From Pseudomonadota bacterium (GTDB lineage: Bacteria; Pseudomonadota; Alphaproteobacteria; Rhizobiales; Hyphomicrobiaceae), in assembly GCA_023430845.1 (NCBI GenBank), contig JAEYYJ010000095.1, positions 1-8,610 of the forward strand: 8,610 nt of DNA. The letters run 5' to 3'. The number at the start of each line of letters is the position of its first letter. The stretch's first letter is position 1. Below, piece after piece: positions 1 to 7,814 of this stretch. Under the pieces are notes generated by a model, which was not told where the DNA came from, did no database searches, and saw only the letters and a program-made list of their open reading frames with translations. Position numbers and translations under genes: made by a program.

Positions 1-20
1 GCGGCCTAATGCGCCGCCGA

Positions 21-49
21 TTGACTTGCCGCCGAGCCGCCCATATAAG
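21..49 (+). promoter_or_regulatory. Sigma-70-like promoter for rpmH (and probably rnpA-yidC-engB)
   Basis: A -35 box TTGACT (21-26) and a -10 box TATAAG (44-49) are separated by 17 nt, which is close to the ideal housekeeping promoter. The expected transcription start is near 56, giving a leader of about 140 nt before the rpmH start at 196. No other equally good promoter was noticed between here and engB, so this one may drive the whole series. The assignment rests on motif match and position only. Confidence 0.72.
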
Positions 50-55
50 CCGAGC

Positions 56-195
56 ACTCTTTCGGAGATACGGGCGTACCGTTTCCGGCGACCACGCTGG
101 GAAGCGGCGCGCCGATTGGTGTTGCAGCGACCACGTTGCACCTTGGGGATGCGCCCGGCGGACCTGCTGCCGAGGCAAGCAATGGAGAACGTACC
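56..195 (+). other. Untranslated leader of rpmH
   Basis: The stretch between the predicted start of transcription and rpmH holds no convincing gene. It contains a 12-nt direct repeat with one mismatch (GCGACCACGCTG at 88-99 and GCGACCACGTTG at 127-138, period 39) and a 10-nt palindrome CGGCGCGCCG at 105-114. A Shine-Dalgarno-like GGAGA (184-188) sits 7 nt before the rpmH GTG. Whether the leader regulates L34 synthesis cannot be told from sequence. Confidence 0.45.
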
Positions 196-330
196 GTGAA
201 GCGGACCTATCAGCCGAGCAAGCTTGTGCGTAAGCGCCGGCATGGCTTCCGCGCCCGCATGGCGACCGTCGGCGGCCGCAATGTCATCGCGCGCCGGCGC
301 GCCAAGGGCCGCAAGCGCCTGTCGGCCTGA
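196..330 (+). CDS. rpmH: Large-subunit ribosomal protein L34 (bL34)
   Basis: This 44-residue protein is a small, very basic component of the 50S ribosomal subunit that binds 23S rRNA. It begins [20 protein letters not shown] and continues through the conserved [24 protein letters not shown] end, which is the full L34 pattern with nothing missing. The GTG at 196 is chosen because it gives the canonical MKRTYQPS start and the normal length, and because GGAGA at 184-188 lies 7 nt upstream. An ATG at 136 in the same frame would add 20 residues not found in the family. rpmH followed by rnpA is the near-universal bacterial order. Identification is secure. Confidence 0.98.
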   Translation: MKRTYQPSKLVRKRRHGFRARMATVGGRNVIARRRAKGRKRLSA

Positions 331-450
331 GCCTGACCGTGCCTCGCGTCGGGGTGGCGGGCGCTCGCGCCAACGGGCGGCGAACTGCGCAGCCTCGGGA
401 CGTAGCGGCATAGCGTCTGCTTGGCGTCCCAGGTGTGTTTCGGTGATCGG

Positions 451-987
451 ATGTACCTCATGGCCATCGCGACACTGAAGCGGCGTGCTGAGTTCCTCCG
501 AGTTCGTGGCGGTCGACGCTGGTCAACCCCCGCGTTCGTTATCGAGATGCGGGCACGTTCCGGGAGCGATCGACCCATGAGGGCCGACATTGGGGCCGAG
601 ACTGGCGGGCAGGTCCGGGAAACCGAGGATCGGCTCATCCTGCACGCCCCCTCTCCCGCCGCCGCCGCGCGCTTCGGCTTCACCGCTACCAAGAAGCTCG
701 GCAATGCCGTCACGCGCAACCTGATCCGCCGCCGCCTCAAGGAGGCCGTGCGGCTCGTCGCCCCAGGGCGTGCCCGGGCCGGTTGCGACTATGTACTGAT
801 CGCGCGGGCGGCGGCGGCGACACGCTCCTTTGCGGTCATCGAGCGCGATCTCGCAACGGCCTTCGACGCACTCCACGAGCCGGCCCCCGGCGGACAGCGC
901 ACATCGCGCCACGAAACACGCGGCGGCACCCGCCCCTCATCGACGCGCGGCCGGGCCGGAAGCCCGCGCCCTGCAAGCGAAGGCTGA
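451..987 (+). CDS. rnpA: Ribonuclease P protein component, with an internal insert and a long tail
   Basis: RnpA is the protein cofactor of RNase P, which trims the 5' leader from pre-tRNA together with the catalytic RNA. The signature is clear: LKRRAEFLRVRGG near residues 9-21, FGFTATKKLGNAV at 75-87 and the basic helix TRNLIRRRLKEAVR at 88-101, followed by CDYVLIAR and a final helix. At 178 residues it is longer than the usual 110-140. A hydrophilic insert (about 37-72) lies between the first strand and the FGFTATKK segment, and a basic, low-complexity tail covers about 144-178. The usual RNR core reads RNL here. The start is uncertain: ATG 451 has GGTGA 4 nt upstream, ATG 460 (MAIATLKRR) is an alternative, and TTG 421 is less likely. 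yidC begins 7 nt after the stop; no yidD lies between them. Confidence 0.93.
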   Translation: MYLMAIATLKRRAEFLRVRGGRRWSTPAFVIEMRARSGSDRPMRADIGAETGGQVRETEDRLILHAPSPAAAARFGFTATKKLGNAVTRNLIRRRLKEAVRLVAPGRARAGCDYVLIARAAAATRSFAVIERDLATAFDALHEPAPGGQRTSRHETRGGTRPSSTRGRAGSPRPASEG

Positions 988-994
988 CAACCCG

Positions 995-2893
995 ATGATG
1001 CAGCAAGACGACAACCAGAAGAACCTCCTGCTCGCGATCGTACTGTCGATCGGCGTGCTGCTCTTCTGGCAGTTCTATTATGCCGGCCCGAAGATGCAGC
1101 AGGAGCGCGATCGCGTCGCCCGCCAGGAGCAGACGCAGCAGGCGCCGGCTCCGGGTGCACCGGGAGCGGGAGCGCCGGTCGCAGCCCCGGAAGGCTCTCC
1201 AGTTGCTGCCCCCGGTAGCGCTCCAGTCGCCGCACCGGGCACCGTGCCGGGCGCCGCCACGCCAGCCGGCGCGGTCCACACGCGCGAGACCGCGCTCAAA
1301 TCCTCGCCCCGCATTGCCATCGCGACGCCGAGCCTGACAGGTTCCGTCTCGCTGCGCGGCGGTCGCATCGACGACCTCGTGCTCGTGAAGTACCGCGAGC
1401 AGGTATCGCCGACGAGCCCGAACGTCGTGCTGTTCTCCCCCGCCGAGGCACCGAACGCCTATTTCGCCGAGCACGGCTGGGTGGCCGCCGGCGGCAGCAC
1501 CGTCAAGCTGCCGGGGCGCGACACCGTCTGGACGGCCGAGTCGACCGGCCAGCTCACACCCGCCAATCCCGCGCGCCTCACCTGGGACAATGGCGAAGGG
1601 CTCCTCTTCCGCCGCATCATCACTGTCGACAACGAGTACATGTTCACGGTTCGCGACGAGGTCGAGAACAAGTCGCAGACCGCCCAGTCGCTGTTCCCCT
1701 ACGCGCGCATCTACCGCGTCGGCACCCCCAAGCTCGAAGGCTTCTTCATTCTGCATGAAGGCCTGATCGGCGTGATCGGCGAGCAGGGTCTACAGGAGAT
1801 CAAATACGCCTCCGTCCTCGAGGAAGGCGGCAACAAGACGATCGAAAAGGCGCTCGGCGGCTGGCTCGGCATCACCGACAAGTATTGGGCCGCCGCCGTC
1901 GTCCCGAGCCAGACGATGGAATATCGCGCGAGCTTCCTCGGTATTCCGGGAAGCCCCGGCCAGCGCGAGGCCTTCCAGACCGATTATCTCGCTGCGATGG
2001 TGACCGTTGCCCCGGGCGCGACAGGCTCGACCGAGGGCCATCTCTTTGCCGGTGCCAAGGAAGTCAATGTCATCGACGGCTATGCCGAAAAGCTGACGAT
2101 CAAGAAGTTCGACCTGCTGGTCGACTGGGGCTGGTTCTATTTCATCACCAAGCCGCTCTTTCATCTGATCCATTGGCTGGCGAGCTGGTTCGCGAGCCTC
2201 GGCGCCACCGCGAACTTCGGCCTCGCGATCCTCGCGACGACCGTTCTCGTCAAGCTCGTCTTCTTCCCTCTCGCCAACAAGTCCTACGAGTCCATGGCGA
2301 AGATGAAGAACCTGCAGCCCGAGATGGAGAAGCTGCGCGAACGCTACAAGGATGACCGCGCCAAGCAGCAGCAGGAGCTGATGGCGCTCTACAAGAAGGA
2401 AAAGATCAACCCGCTCGCGGGCTGTCTGCCGATCCTTCTGCAGATCCCGGTCTTCTTCGCGCTCTACAAGGTGCTGTTCGTGACCATCGACATGCGTCAC
2501 GCGCCCTTCTACGGCTGGATCAAGGACCTCTCGGCGCCGGATCCGACCTCGCTCTTCAATCTGTTCGGCCTGCTGCCGTACACGGTGCCCGACTTCCTGC
2601 ACATCGGCGTGTGGCCAATCATCATGGGCATCACGATGTGGGTCCAGATGCAGCTCAACCCGCAGCAGCCCGATCCGCTCCAGCAAAAGATCTTCAACTG
2701 GATGCCGGTGCTGTTCACGTTCCTGTTGGCATCGTTCCCGGCCGGCCTCGTGATCTACTGGGCCTGGAACAACGTGCTTTCGCTGCTCCAGCAGTACGCG
2801 ATCATGCGCAAGAACAACACCGAGGTGCATCTCTGGAAGAACCTCGGCATCGAGAAGTGGCTGGCGTCGCGGCGCGCCGCCGATAAGAAGTGA
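995..2893 (+). CDS. yidC: Membrane protein insertase YidC (Oxa1 family)
   Basis: YidC inserts and folds inner-membrane proteins, alone or with SecYEG. The 632-residue product has the full Gram-negative layout. A first membrane helix (about 10-30, [20 protein letters not shown]) is followed by a Pro/Ala-rich linker (about 45-95), a periplasmic beta domain (about 100-365) and the conserved five-helix core (about 375-605). The core contains [16 protein letters not shown], the cytoplasmic hairpin with [26 protein letters not shown], and [21 protein letters not shown]. At the place of the groove arginine of Escherichia coli YidC (R366) there is a lysine (K420). ATG 995 is chosen for its place before the first helix; GAAGG (979-983) lies 11 nt upstream and the next ATG follows at 998. 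The gene starts 7 nt after rnpA, and its stop overlaps the engB start. Confidence 0.97.
   Translation: MMQQDDNQKNLLLAIVLSIGVLLFWQFYYAGPKMQQERDRVARQEQTQQAPAPGAPGAGAPVAAPEGSPVAAPGSAPVAAPGTVPGAATPAGAVHTRETALKSSPRIAIATPSLTGSVSLRGGRIDDLVLVKYREQVSPTSPNVVLFSPAEAPNAYFAEHGWVAAGGSTVKLPGRDTVWTAESTGQLTPANPARLTWDNGEGLLFRRIITVDNEYMFTVRDEVENKSQTAQSLFPYARIYRVGTPKLEGFFILHEGLIGVIGEQGLQEIKYASVLEEGGNKTIEKALGGWLGITDKYWAAAVVPSQTMEYRASFLGIPGSPGQREAFQTDYLAAMVTVAPGATGSTEGHLFAGAKEVNVIDGYAEKLTIKKFDLLVDWGWFYFITKPLFHLIHWLASWFASLGATANFGLAILATTVLVKLVFFPLANKSYESMAKMKNLQPEMEKLRERYKDDRAKQQQELMALYKKEKINPLAGCLPILLQIPVFFALYKVLFVTIDMRHAPFYGWIKDLSAPDPTSLFNLFGLLPYTVPDFLHIGVWPIIMGITMWVQMQLNPQQPDPLQQKIFNWMPVLFTFLLASFPAGLVIYWAWNNVLSLLQQYAIMRKNNTEVHLWKNLGIEKWLASRRAADKK
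1172..1243 (+). repeat. Three tandem 24-nt units encoding Pro/Ala-rich octapeptides in the YidC linker
   Basis: YidC residues 60-83 are three consecutive octapeptides: [16 protein letters not shown] and APVAAPGT. The DNA units have diverged at third positions (for example GTC/GTT/GTC and GCC/GCC/GCA), so the repeat is kept at protein level rather than being a fresh duplication. It lies between the first membrane helix and the periplasmic domain and probably acts as a flexible tether. Confidence 0.75.
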
Positions 2894-3543
2894 CCGGCGG
2901 CGCTTCGCCCCGGGACGAAGCCGGTGACCGCCTCTTCCGCGGTCACTGGATCTTCCTCAAGAGCGTTCCCACGCTCGAAGTCCTTCCGGAGGCCGACCGG
3001 CCCGAGGTCGCCTTTGCCGGACGCTCGAATGTCGGCAAGTCGACCCTCATCAACGCGCTGGTCGACCAGCATGGACTGGCACGCGCCTCGAACACCCCCG
3101 GACGCACGCAGGCGCTGAACTACTTCGGCCCCGAACGCCCGGAACCGCCATTCTACCTTGTCGACATGCCGGGCTATGGCTTCGCCAAGGCACCAAAGGA
3201 GATGGTCGACGCCTGGACGGCCCTCGTCCGCGACTATCTGCGCGGCCGGCCGAACCTCTCCCGCACTTTCCTGCTGATTGATGCCCGCCATGGCCTGAAG
3301 CCGGTCGATCGCGAGATCATGAAGCTACTCGACGAGGCCGCCGTTTCCTTTCAGGTCGTTCTGACCAAAGCGGACAAACTCACGCCCAAGGCGCTCGAGC
3401 ACGTCATTGCTGCAACGCAGAAAGAGATCAAGGCGCACCCCGCGGCCATGCCGGAGGTTTTGGCAACCTCGTCGGAAAAGAAGCGCGGGTTCGATGAACT
3501 GCGCTCGGCGATCGCCACCATCGTGCTCGGTTTGCGAACCTAA
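2890..3543 (+). CDS. engB: Ribosome-biogenesis GTPase EngB (YihA/YsxC)
   Basis: EngB is a TRAFAC-class GTPase needed for assembly of the 50S ribosomal subunit. The 217-residue product shows all G motifs in order: G1 GRSNVGKS (44-51), G2 threonine in NTPGRTQ (68-74), G3 DMPG (92-95) followed by YGFAKAP, G4 TKAD (159-162) and G5 TSSEK (193-197). The N-terminal [18 protein letters not shown] is the usual lead-in for alphaproteobacterial members. The start is GTG at 2890, sharing GTGA with the yidC stop. No strong Shine-Dalgarno is visible, so translation is probably coupled to yidC. No in-frame ATG lies early enough to keep the G1 motif. In many Rhizobiales argB follows this gene; here a 339-nt gap and the cytochrome oxidase operon follow. 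Confidence 0.96.
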   Translation: MTGGASPRDEAGDRLFRGHWIFLKSVPTLEVLPEADRPEVAFAGRSNVGKSTLINALVDQHGLARASNTPGRTQALNYFGPERPEPPFYLVDMPGYGFAKAPKEMVDAWTALVRDYLRGRPNLSRTFLLIDARHGLKPVDREIMKLLDEAAVSFQVVLTKADKLTPKALEHVIAATQKEIKAHPAAMPEVLATSSEKKRGFDELRSAIATIVLGLRT

Positions 3544-3767
3544 AGCGCGCACCTCGGTACGTATTGCCACCGGAGAATCGGTTCGCGTGCCGCGAAATGC
3601 CGCAGCGGGGCCGACAAGGCCACTGTCGCCTCGCAGGCGCGACACCGGTAAGCACCATGCACGAAATGCGCTCGCTCGACATTTCCTGCTGGCCGCAAGG
3701 GTGGGCGGGCTGATCGAATTCCGTGCAAATTTGTGCGCCGCGATGGCTGCTGCGCTAGTTTGCACCC
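3544..3767 (+). other. Intergenic region between engB and the coxB promoter
   Basis: I see no credible gene here: the open frames crossing it lack a ribosome-binding site and any family resemblance. It holds CGACA (3612-3616), TGTCG (3624-3628) and CGACA (3640-3644), so the middle element can pair with either neighbour. The downstream pairing extends to TGTCGCC with GGC-GC-GACA (a 7-bp stem with a 2-nt bulge). No T-run follows, so a rho-independent terminator for engB is not supported. Near the right end are GTGCAAA (3723-3729), its inverted copy TTTGCAC (3759-3765) and the palindrome CAAATTTG (3726-3733). Confidence 0.5.
3723..3765. promoter_or_regulatory. Possible operator: 7-bp inverted repeat before the coxB promoter
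   Basis: GTGCAAA at 3723-3729 and its exact reverse complement TTTGCAC at 3759-3765 are 29 nt apart, with centres 36 nt apart. The right half-site ends 2 nt before the -35 box, where an activator or repressor could touch RNA polymerase. The left half-site overlaps CAAATTTG. No specific regulator is recognised. A 7-bp match over this distance can also arise by chance, so this is a candidate only. Confidence 0.3.
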
Positions 3768-3795
3768 TTGAGACCTTCAAATGTGCGGCTATAAC
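3768..3795 (+). promoter_or_regulatory. Sigma-70-like promoter of the cytochrome c oxidase operon
   Basis: A -35 box TTGAGA (3768-3773) and a -10 box TATAAC (3790-3795) stand 16 nt apart, predicting a start of transcription near 3802 and a leader of about 80 nt. The position, in the gap before coxB, fits a promoter for coxB-coxA-ctaB-coxF-ctaG-coxC. It also argues against a coxB start at the ATG at 3781, which lies inside the promoter. Just downstream, GGTCGC (3798-3803) can pair with GCGACC (3832-3837), enclosing a smaller hairpin CGAC/GTCG (3810-3823). Confidence 0.68.
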
Positions 3796-3882
3796 GTGGT
3801 CGCGACGGGCGACGAATTTGTCGGATTGAGGGCGACCTGGGCAAGCGCAAGGCGCCCCGGGCGATGCTGGGAGCGGATGGGA

Positions 3883-4812
3883 ATGAGAAACGGTCAAGGC
3901 GGCTTCGGGTGGGCGGCCAGGCTTTCAGCTCGGATCGGCAGCTTGGCGTCGGGGGTGGCGCTCGCAGGCTTTGCCAGCAGTGCCCTCGCTCAGCAGACCA
4001 CGGGGCAACCGCATCACTGGCAGATGGGCCTTCAGGCGCCGGTCACCGAAATAGCCGAAGGGATCAATTGGTTCCATAACGTCCTGGTCAATCCCATCAT
4101 CATCGGCATCACCATTTTCGTGATGGTGCTGATGGGTTACGTGATGTACGCGTTCAGCGAGAAGCGGAACCCGACCCCCTCCAAGACGACACATCATCAA
4201 CTGCTCGAGGTCGCATGGACGGTTGTTCCGATCCTGGTCTTGCTGGTGATCGCTGTTCCTTCCTTCAAGCTCCTTTACGCGCAGTACGACTATCCGAAGC
4301 CTGATCTCACCATCAAGGCGACCGGTAACCAGTGGAACTGGACTCACGCCTATCCCGACCACGGCAATTTCAGCTTCACCTCCGTCATGCTCAATGACCA
4401 GGAGCGTGAGGAGCTGATCAAGAAGGGCATTCCGGCGCCACGCCTCCTCACCGTGAACAATGAGGTTTTCGTGCCGGTCAACAAGGTCGTGCACGTGCTG
4501 GTGACAGCGAGCGACGTGATCCACAACTGGACGATCCCTGCCTTCGGCTCGAAGGTCGACGCCGTCCCGGGACGTGTTACGTCGACGTGGTTCAGGGCCC
4601 GCACGGAAGGCGTCTACTACGGCCAGTGCTCGGAACTGTGTGGCAAGGATCACGCCTTCATGCCGATCGCCGTCCGCGTGGTCAGCGACGCCGTGTTCAA
4701 TGAGTGGGTCGAAGCTGTGAAAGCCCGTGATCGTAACAAGATCCGGGAGATCCAGGAGCGCACCGCGCTCGCCCATGCCGGAGCGAAGGTCGCCGCGGCG
4801 CCGGCTCGCTGA
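3883..4812 (+). CDS. coxB (ctaC): Cytochrome c oxidase subunit II (CuA-binding)
   Basis: Subunit II accepts electrons from cytochrome c at its binuclear CuA centre and passes them to haem a in subunit I. The 309-residue precursor has a signal peptide ending SSALA before QQTTG (cleavage near residue 36), two membrane helices (about 65-90 and 108-128) and a periplasmic cupredoxin domain. CuA ligands are all visible: H214 (VIHNW), then C249, E251, C253, H257 and M260 in CSELCGKDHAFM. The aromatic electron-entry patch reads GNQWNW (148-153). ATG 3883 is preferred because GGGAG (3869-3873) lies 9 nt upstream; ATG 3877 would have only 3 nt spacing. The frame is open back to 3781, but that ATG overlaps the promoter. 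No CuA or haem c variation suggests another oxidase type. Confidence 0.97.
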   Translation: MRNGQGGFGWAARLSARIGSLASGVALAGFASSALAQQTTGQPHHWQMGLQAPVTEIAEGINWFHNVLVNPIIIGITIFVMVLMGYVMYAFSEKRNPTPSKTTHHQLLEVAWTVVPILVLLVIAVPSFKLLYAQYDYPKPDLTIKATGNQWNWTHAYPDHGNFSFTSVMLNDQEREELIKKGIPAPRLLTVNNEVFVPVNKVVHVLVTASDVIHNWTIPAFGSKVDAVPGRVTSTWFRARTEGVYYGQCSELCGKDHAFMPIAVRVVSDAVFNEWVEAVKARDRNKIREIQERTALAHAGAKVAAAPAR

Positions 4813-6586
<1,774 letters not shown>

Positions 6587-6597
6587 GCCCCATCTCC

Positions 6598-6634
6598 CGG
6601 ATGCCGCCCCAGGACTTTCCTGATGCGGCATCCG
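6598..6634 (+). other. Long intercistronic stem-loop between coxA and ctaB
   Basis: CGGATGCCGC (6598-6607) and GCGGCATCCG (6625-6634) are perfect 10-nt reverse complements. Inside them AGGA (6611-6614) pairs with TCCT (6618-6621) around a CTT loop, leaving a symmetric 3 x 3 internal loop. It begins 12 nt after the coxA stop and ends 22 nt before the ctaB start. No T-run follows. It probably sits in the transcript as a barrier or processing site separating the abundant structural message from the assembly-factor message; this role is inferred. Confidence 0.65.
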
Positions 6635-6656
6635 AACTTGAGAGATAACCGACGCC

Positions 6657-7589
6657 ATGAGCGATGTGACTGTCCCATACACGCGCAAGAGCCTCGACGA
6701 GGCTCCCGGCGGGAGCGTGGCTGATTTCATTGCACTCATGAAGCCGCGCGTGATGTCGCTCGTCATCTTCACCGCGCTTGTCGGCCTCGTCGTTGCGCCG
6801 GGTGATCTCCATCCCGCGCTCGCAGTCATCGCGCTTCTTTGCATCGCCGTCGGCGCCGGCGCCTCCGGCGCACTCAACATGTGGTACGACGCCGATATCG
6901 ATGCGCGCATGGCACGCACGGCCGGCCGTCCCATTCCACGCGGCAGCGTGACACCCGAAGAAGCCTTTTCCTTCGGCATGGTACTGTCGATCGGCTCGGT
7001 CGTGACGCTCGGCGTCATCGTCAACTGGGTAGCGGGTGCACTGCTCGCGCTCACGATCGCCTTCTACGTCGTGATCTACACGATGTGGCTCAAGCGCTCG
7101 ACACCGCAGAACATCGTCATCGGCGGCGCCGCGGGCGCCTTCCCGCCGATGATCGGCTGGGCCGCCGTCACCGGCGGCGTCAGCATCGAGAGCATTCTCA
7201 TGTTCGCGATCATCTTCATGTGGACGCCGCCGCACTTCTGGGCCCTCGCGCTCTTTCGCGCCGGTGACTACGAGCGCGCGGGCGTGCCCATGCTCCCCGT
7301 CGTCGCGGGCGAGAAGGAGACGCGGCGGCAGATCGTGATCTACTCCGCACTTCTCGTGCCGCTCGGCGTCGTGCCGGCGGTCATCGGCCTTGGCGGTGCA
7401 GCCTATGGCATCGCCTCCACCGTGCTCGGCGCCATCTTCCTGAGCCTCGCGCTCAGCCTTTGGCGCGCCGAGACGCAGGCCGAGAGCATTCAGATCGCCA
7501 AGCGGCTCTTCGCCTTCTCGATTCTCTATCTTTTCGGCCTGTTCGCGGTGTTGCTCGTCGAGCGCCTCGCAGCGGGTTTCATGACCTGA
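6657..7589 (+). CDS. ctaB (cyoE): Protohaem IX farnesyltransferase (haem O synthase)
   Basis: CtaB attaches a farnesyl group to the 2-vinyl of protohaem to make haem O, the precursor of the haem A needed by subunit I. It is a UbiA-family integral membrane prenyltransferase. The 310-residue product shows the first prenyl-diphosphate/Mg motif N74-x3-D78-x3-D82 in [21 protein letters not shown] (split here as NMWYDADID, then [12 protein letters not shown]), the [17 protein letters not shown] loop (141-157), [10 protein letters not shown] and [13 protein letters not shown] (second conserved loop, D204). About eight to nine hydrophobic helices are visible. ATG 6657 has GAGAG at 6640-6644. It lies 70 nt after coxA and 14 nt before the coxF-like gene, within the oxidase operon. 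Confidence 0.97.
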   Translation: MSDVTVPYTRKSLDEAPGGSVADFIALMKPRVMSLVIFTALVGLVVAPGDLHPALAVIALLCIAVGAGASGALNMWYDADIDARMARTAGRPIPRGSVTPEEAFSFGMVLSIGSVVTLGVIVNWVAGALLALTIAFYVVIYTMWLKRSTPQNIVIGGAAGAFPPMIGWAAVTGGVSIESILMFAIIFMWTPPHFWALALFRAGDYERAGVPMLPVVAGEKETRRQIVIYSALLVPLGVVPAVIGLGGAAYGIASTVLGAIFLSLALSLWRAETQAESIQIAKRLFAFSILYLFGLFAVLLVERLAAGFMT

Positions 7590-7603
7590 GTTAGGACGCG
7601 GAT

Positions 7604-7750
7604 GTGGCCGAGCATGACGATCAGGAGGCAAAGCGCCGTCAGCGGATGCGGTCGGTTGCTATCGGACTCGCGCTTGCGGCGCTCGTGTTGCTCTTCTACG
7701 TCGCCACGCTCGTGCGTCTCGGCGGCAATGTGCTGAACCGGCCCATGTGA
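7604..7750 (+). CDS. coxF: Small single-helix membrane protein, CoxF-like
   Basis: A 48-residue frame begins at GTG 7604 with TAGGA (7592-7596) 7 nt upstream and ends at TGA 7748. The product starts [20 protein letters not shown]. It has a charged N-terminal segment (about 1-16), one hydrophobic helix (about 17-37, ending [11 protein letters not shown]) and a short tail GGNVLNRPM. This layout, the RLGGNV-NRP ending and the position between ctaB and ctaG match the small CoxF proteins of rhizobial cytochrome oxidase operons. The function is not established; involvement in assembly or stability of the oxidase is inferred from position. It is easily missed because of its length and GTG start. Confidence 0.82.
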   Translation: MAEHDDQEAKRRQRMRSVAIGLALAALVLLFYVATLVRLGGNVLNRPM

Positions 7751-7774
7751 GCGCCGGTACGTTGAGGATCTGCA

Positions 7775-7790
7775 AGCGGCACACGCCGCT
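7775..7790 (+). other. Short stem-loop between coxF and ctaG
   Basis: AGCGGC (7775-7780), loop ACAC, GCCGCT (7785-7790) form a perfect 6-bp stem 24 nt before the ctaG ATG. No T-run follows. In GC-rich DNA a 6-bp stem is weak evidence by itself; it is listed because similar hairpins occupy the coxB-coxA and coxA-ctaB gaps. Confidence 0.35.
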
Positions 7791-7814
7791 GTCTGGGAGT
7801 TGGATGAAAGCGCG

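Noticed and set aside
1..20. Inverted repeat GCGGC (1-5) / GCCGC (13-17) as a terminator of an upstream gene
   Set aside because: Five base pairs at the window edge with no T-run, and the upstream gene is not visible.
397..430. GGGACG (397-402) / CGTCCC (425-430) stem between rpmH and rnpA
   Set aside because: Six pairs around a 22-nt loop are within chance for this GC content, and no terminator tail follows.
830..994. N-terminal extension of yidC overlapping the end of rnpA
   Set aside because: The extra residues are out-of-frame rnpA sequence. The normal YidC start ([10 protein letters not shown] before the first helix) is at 995.
1790..2830. A 346-codon - strand open frame inside yidC
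   Set aside because: Mirror of the YidC coding frame with charged low-complexity composition and no recognisable motif.
3407..3829. A 140-codon + strand frame spanning the end of engB and the following gap
   Set aside because: It overlaps the certain engB gene in another frame, is Arg/Ala-rich, lacks a ribosome-binding site and crosses the coxB promoter.
3781..3882. N-terminal extension of coxB from the ATG at 3781
   Set aside because: It would place the start inside the predicted promoter (-10 at 3790-3795) and put 34 extra residues before a normal signal peptide. The Shine-Dalgarno supports 3883.
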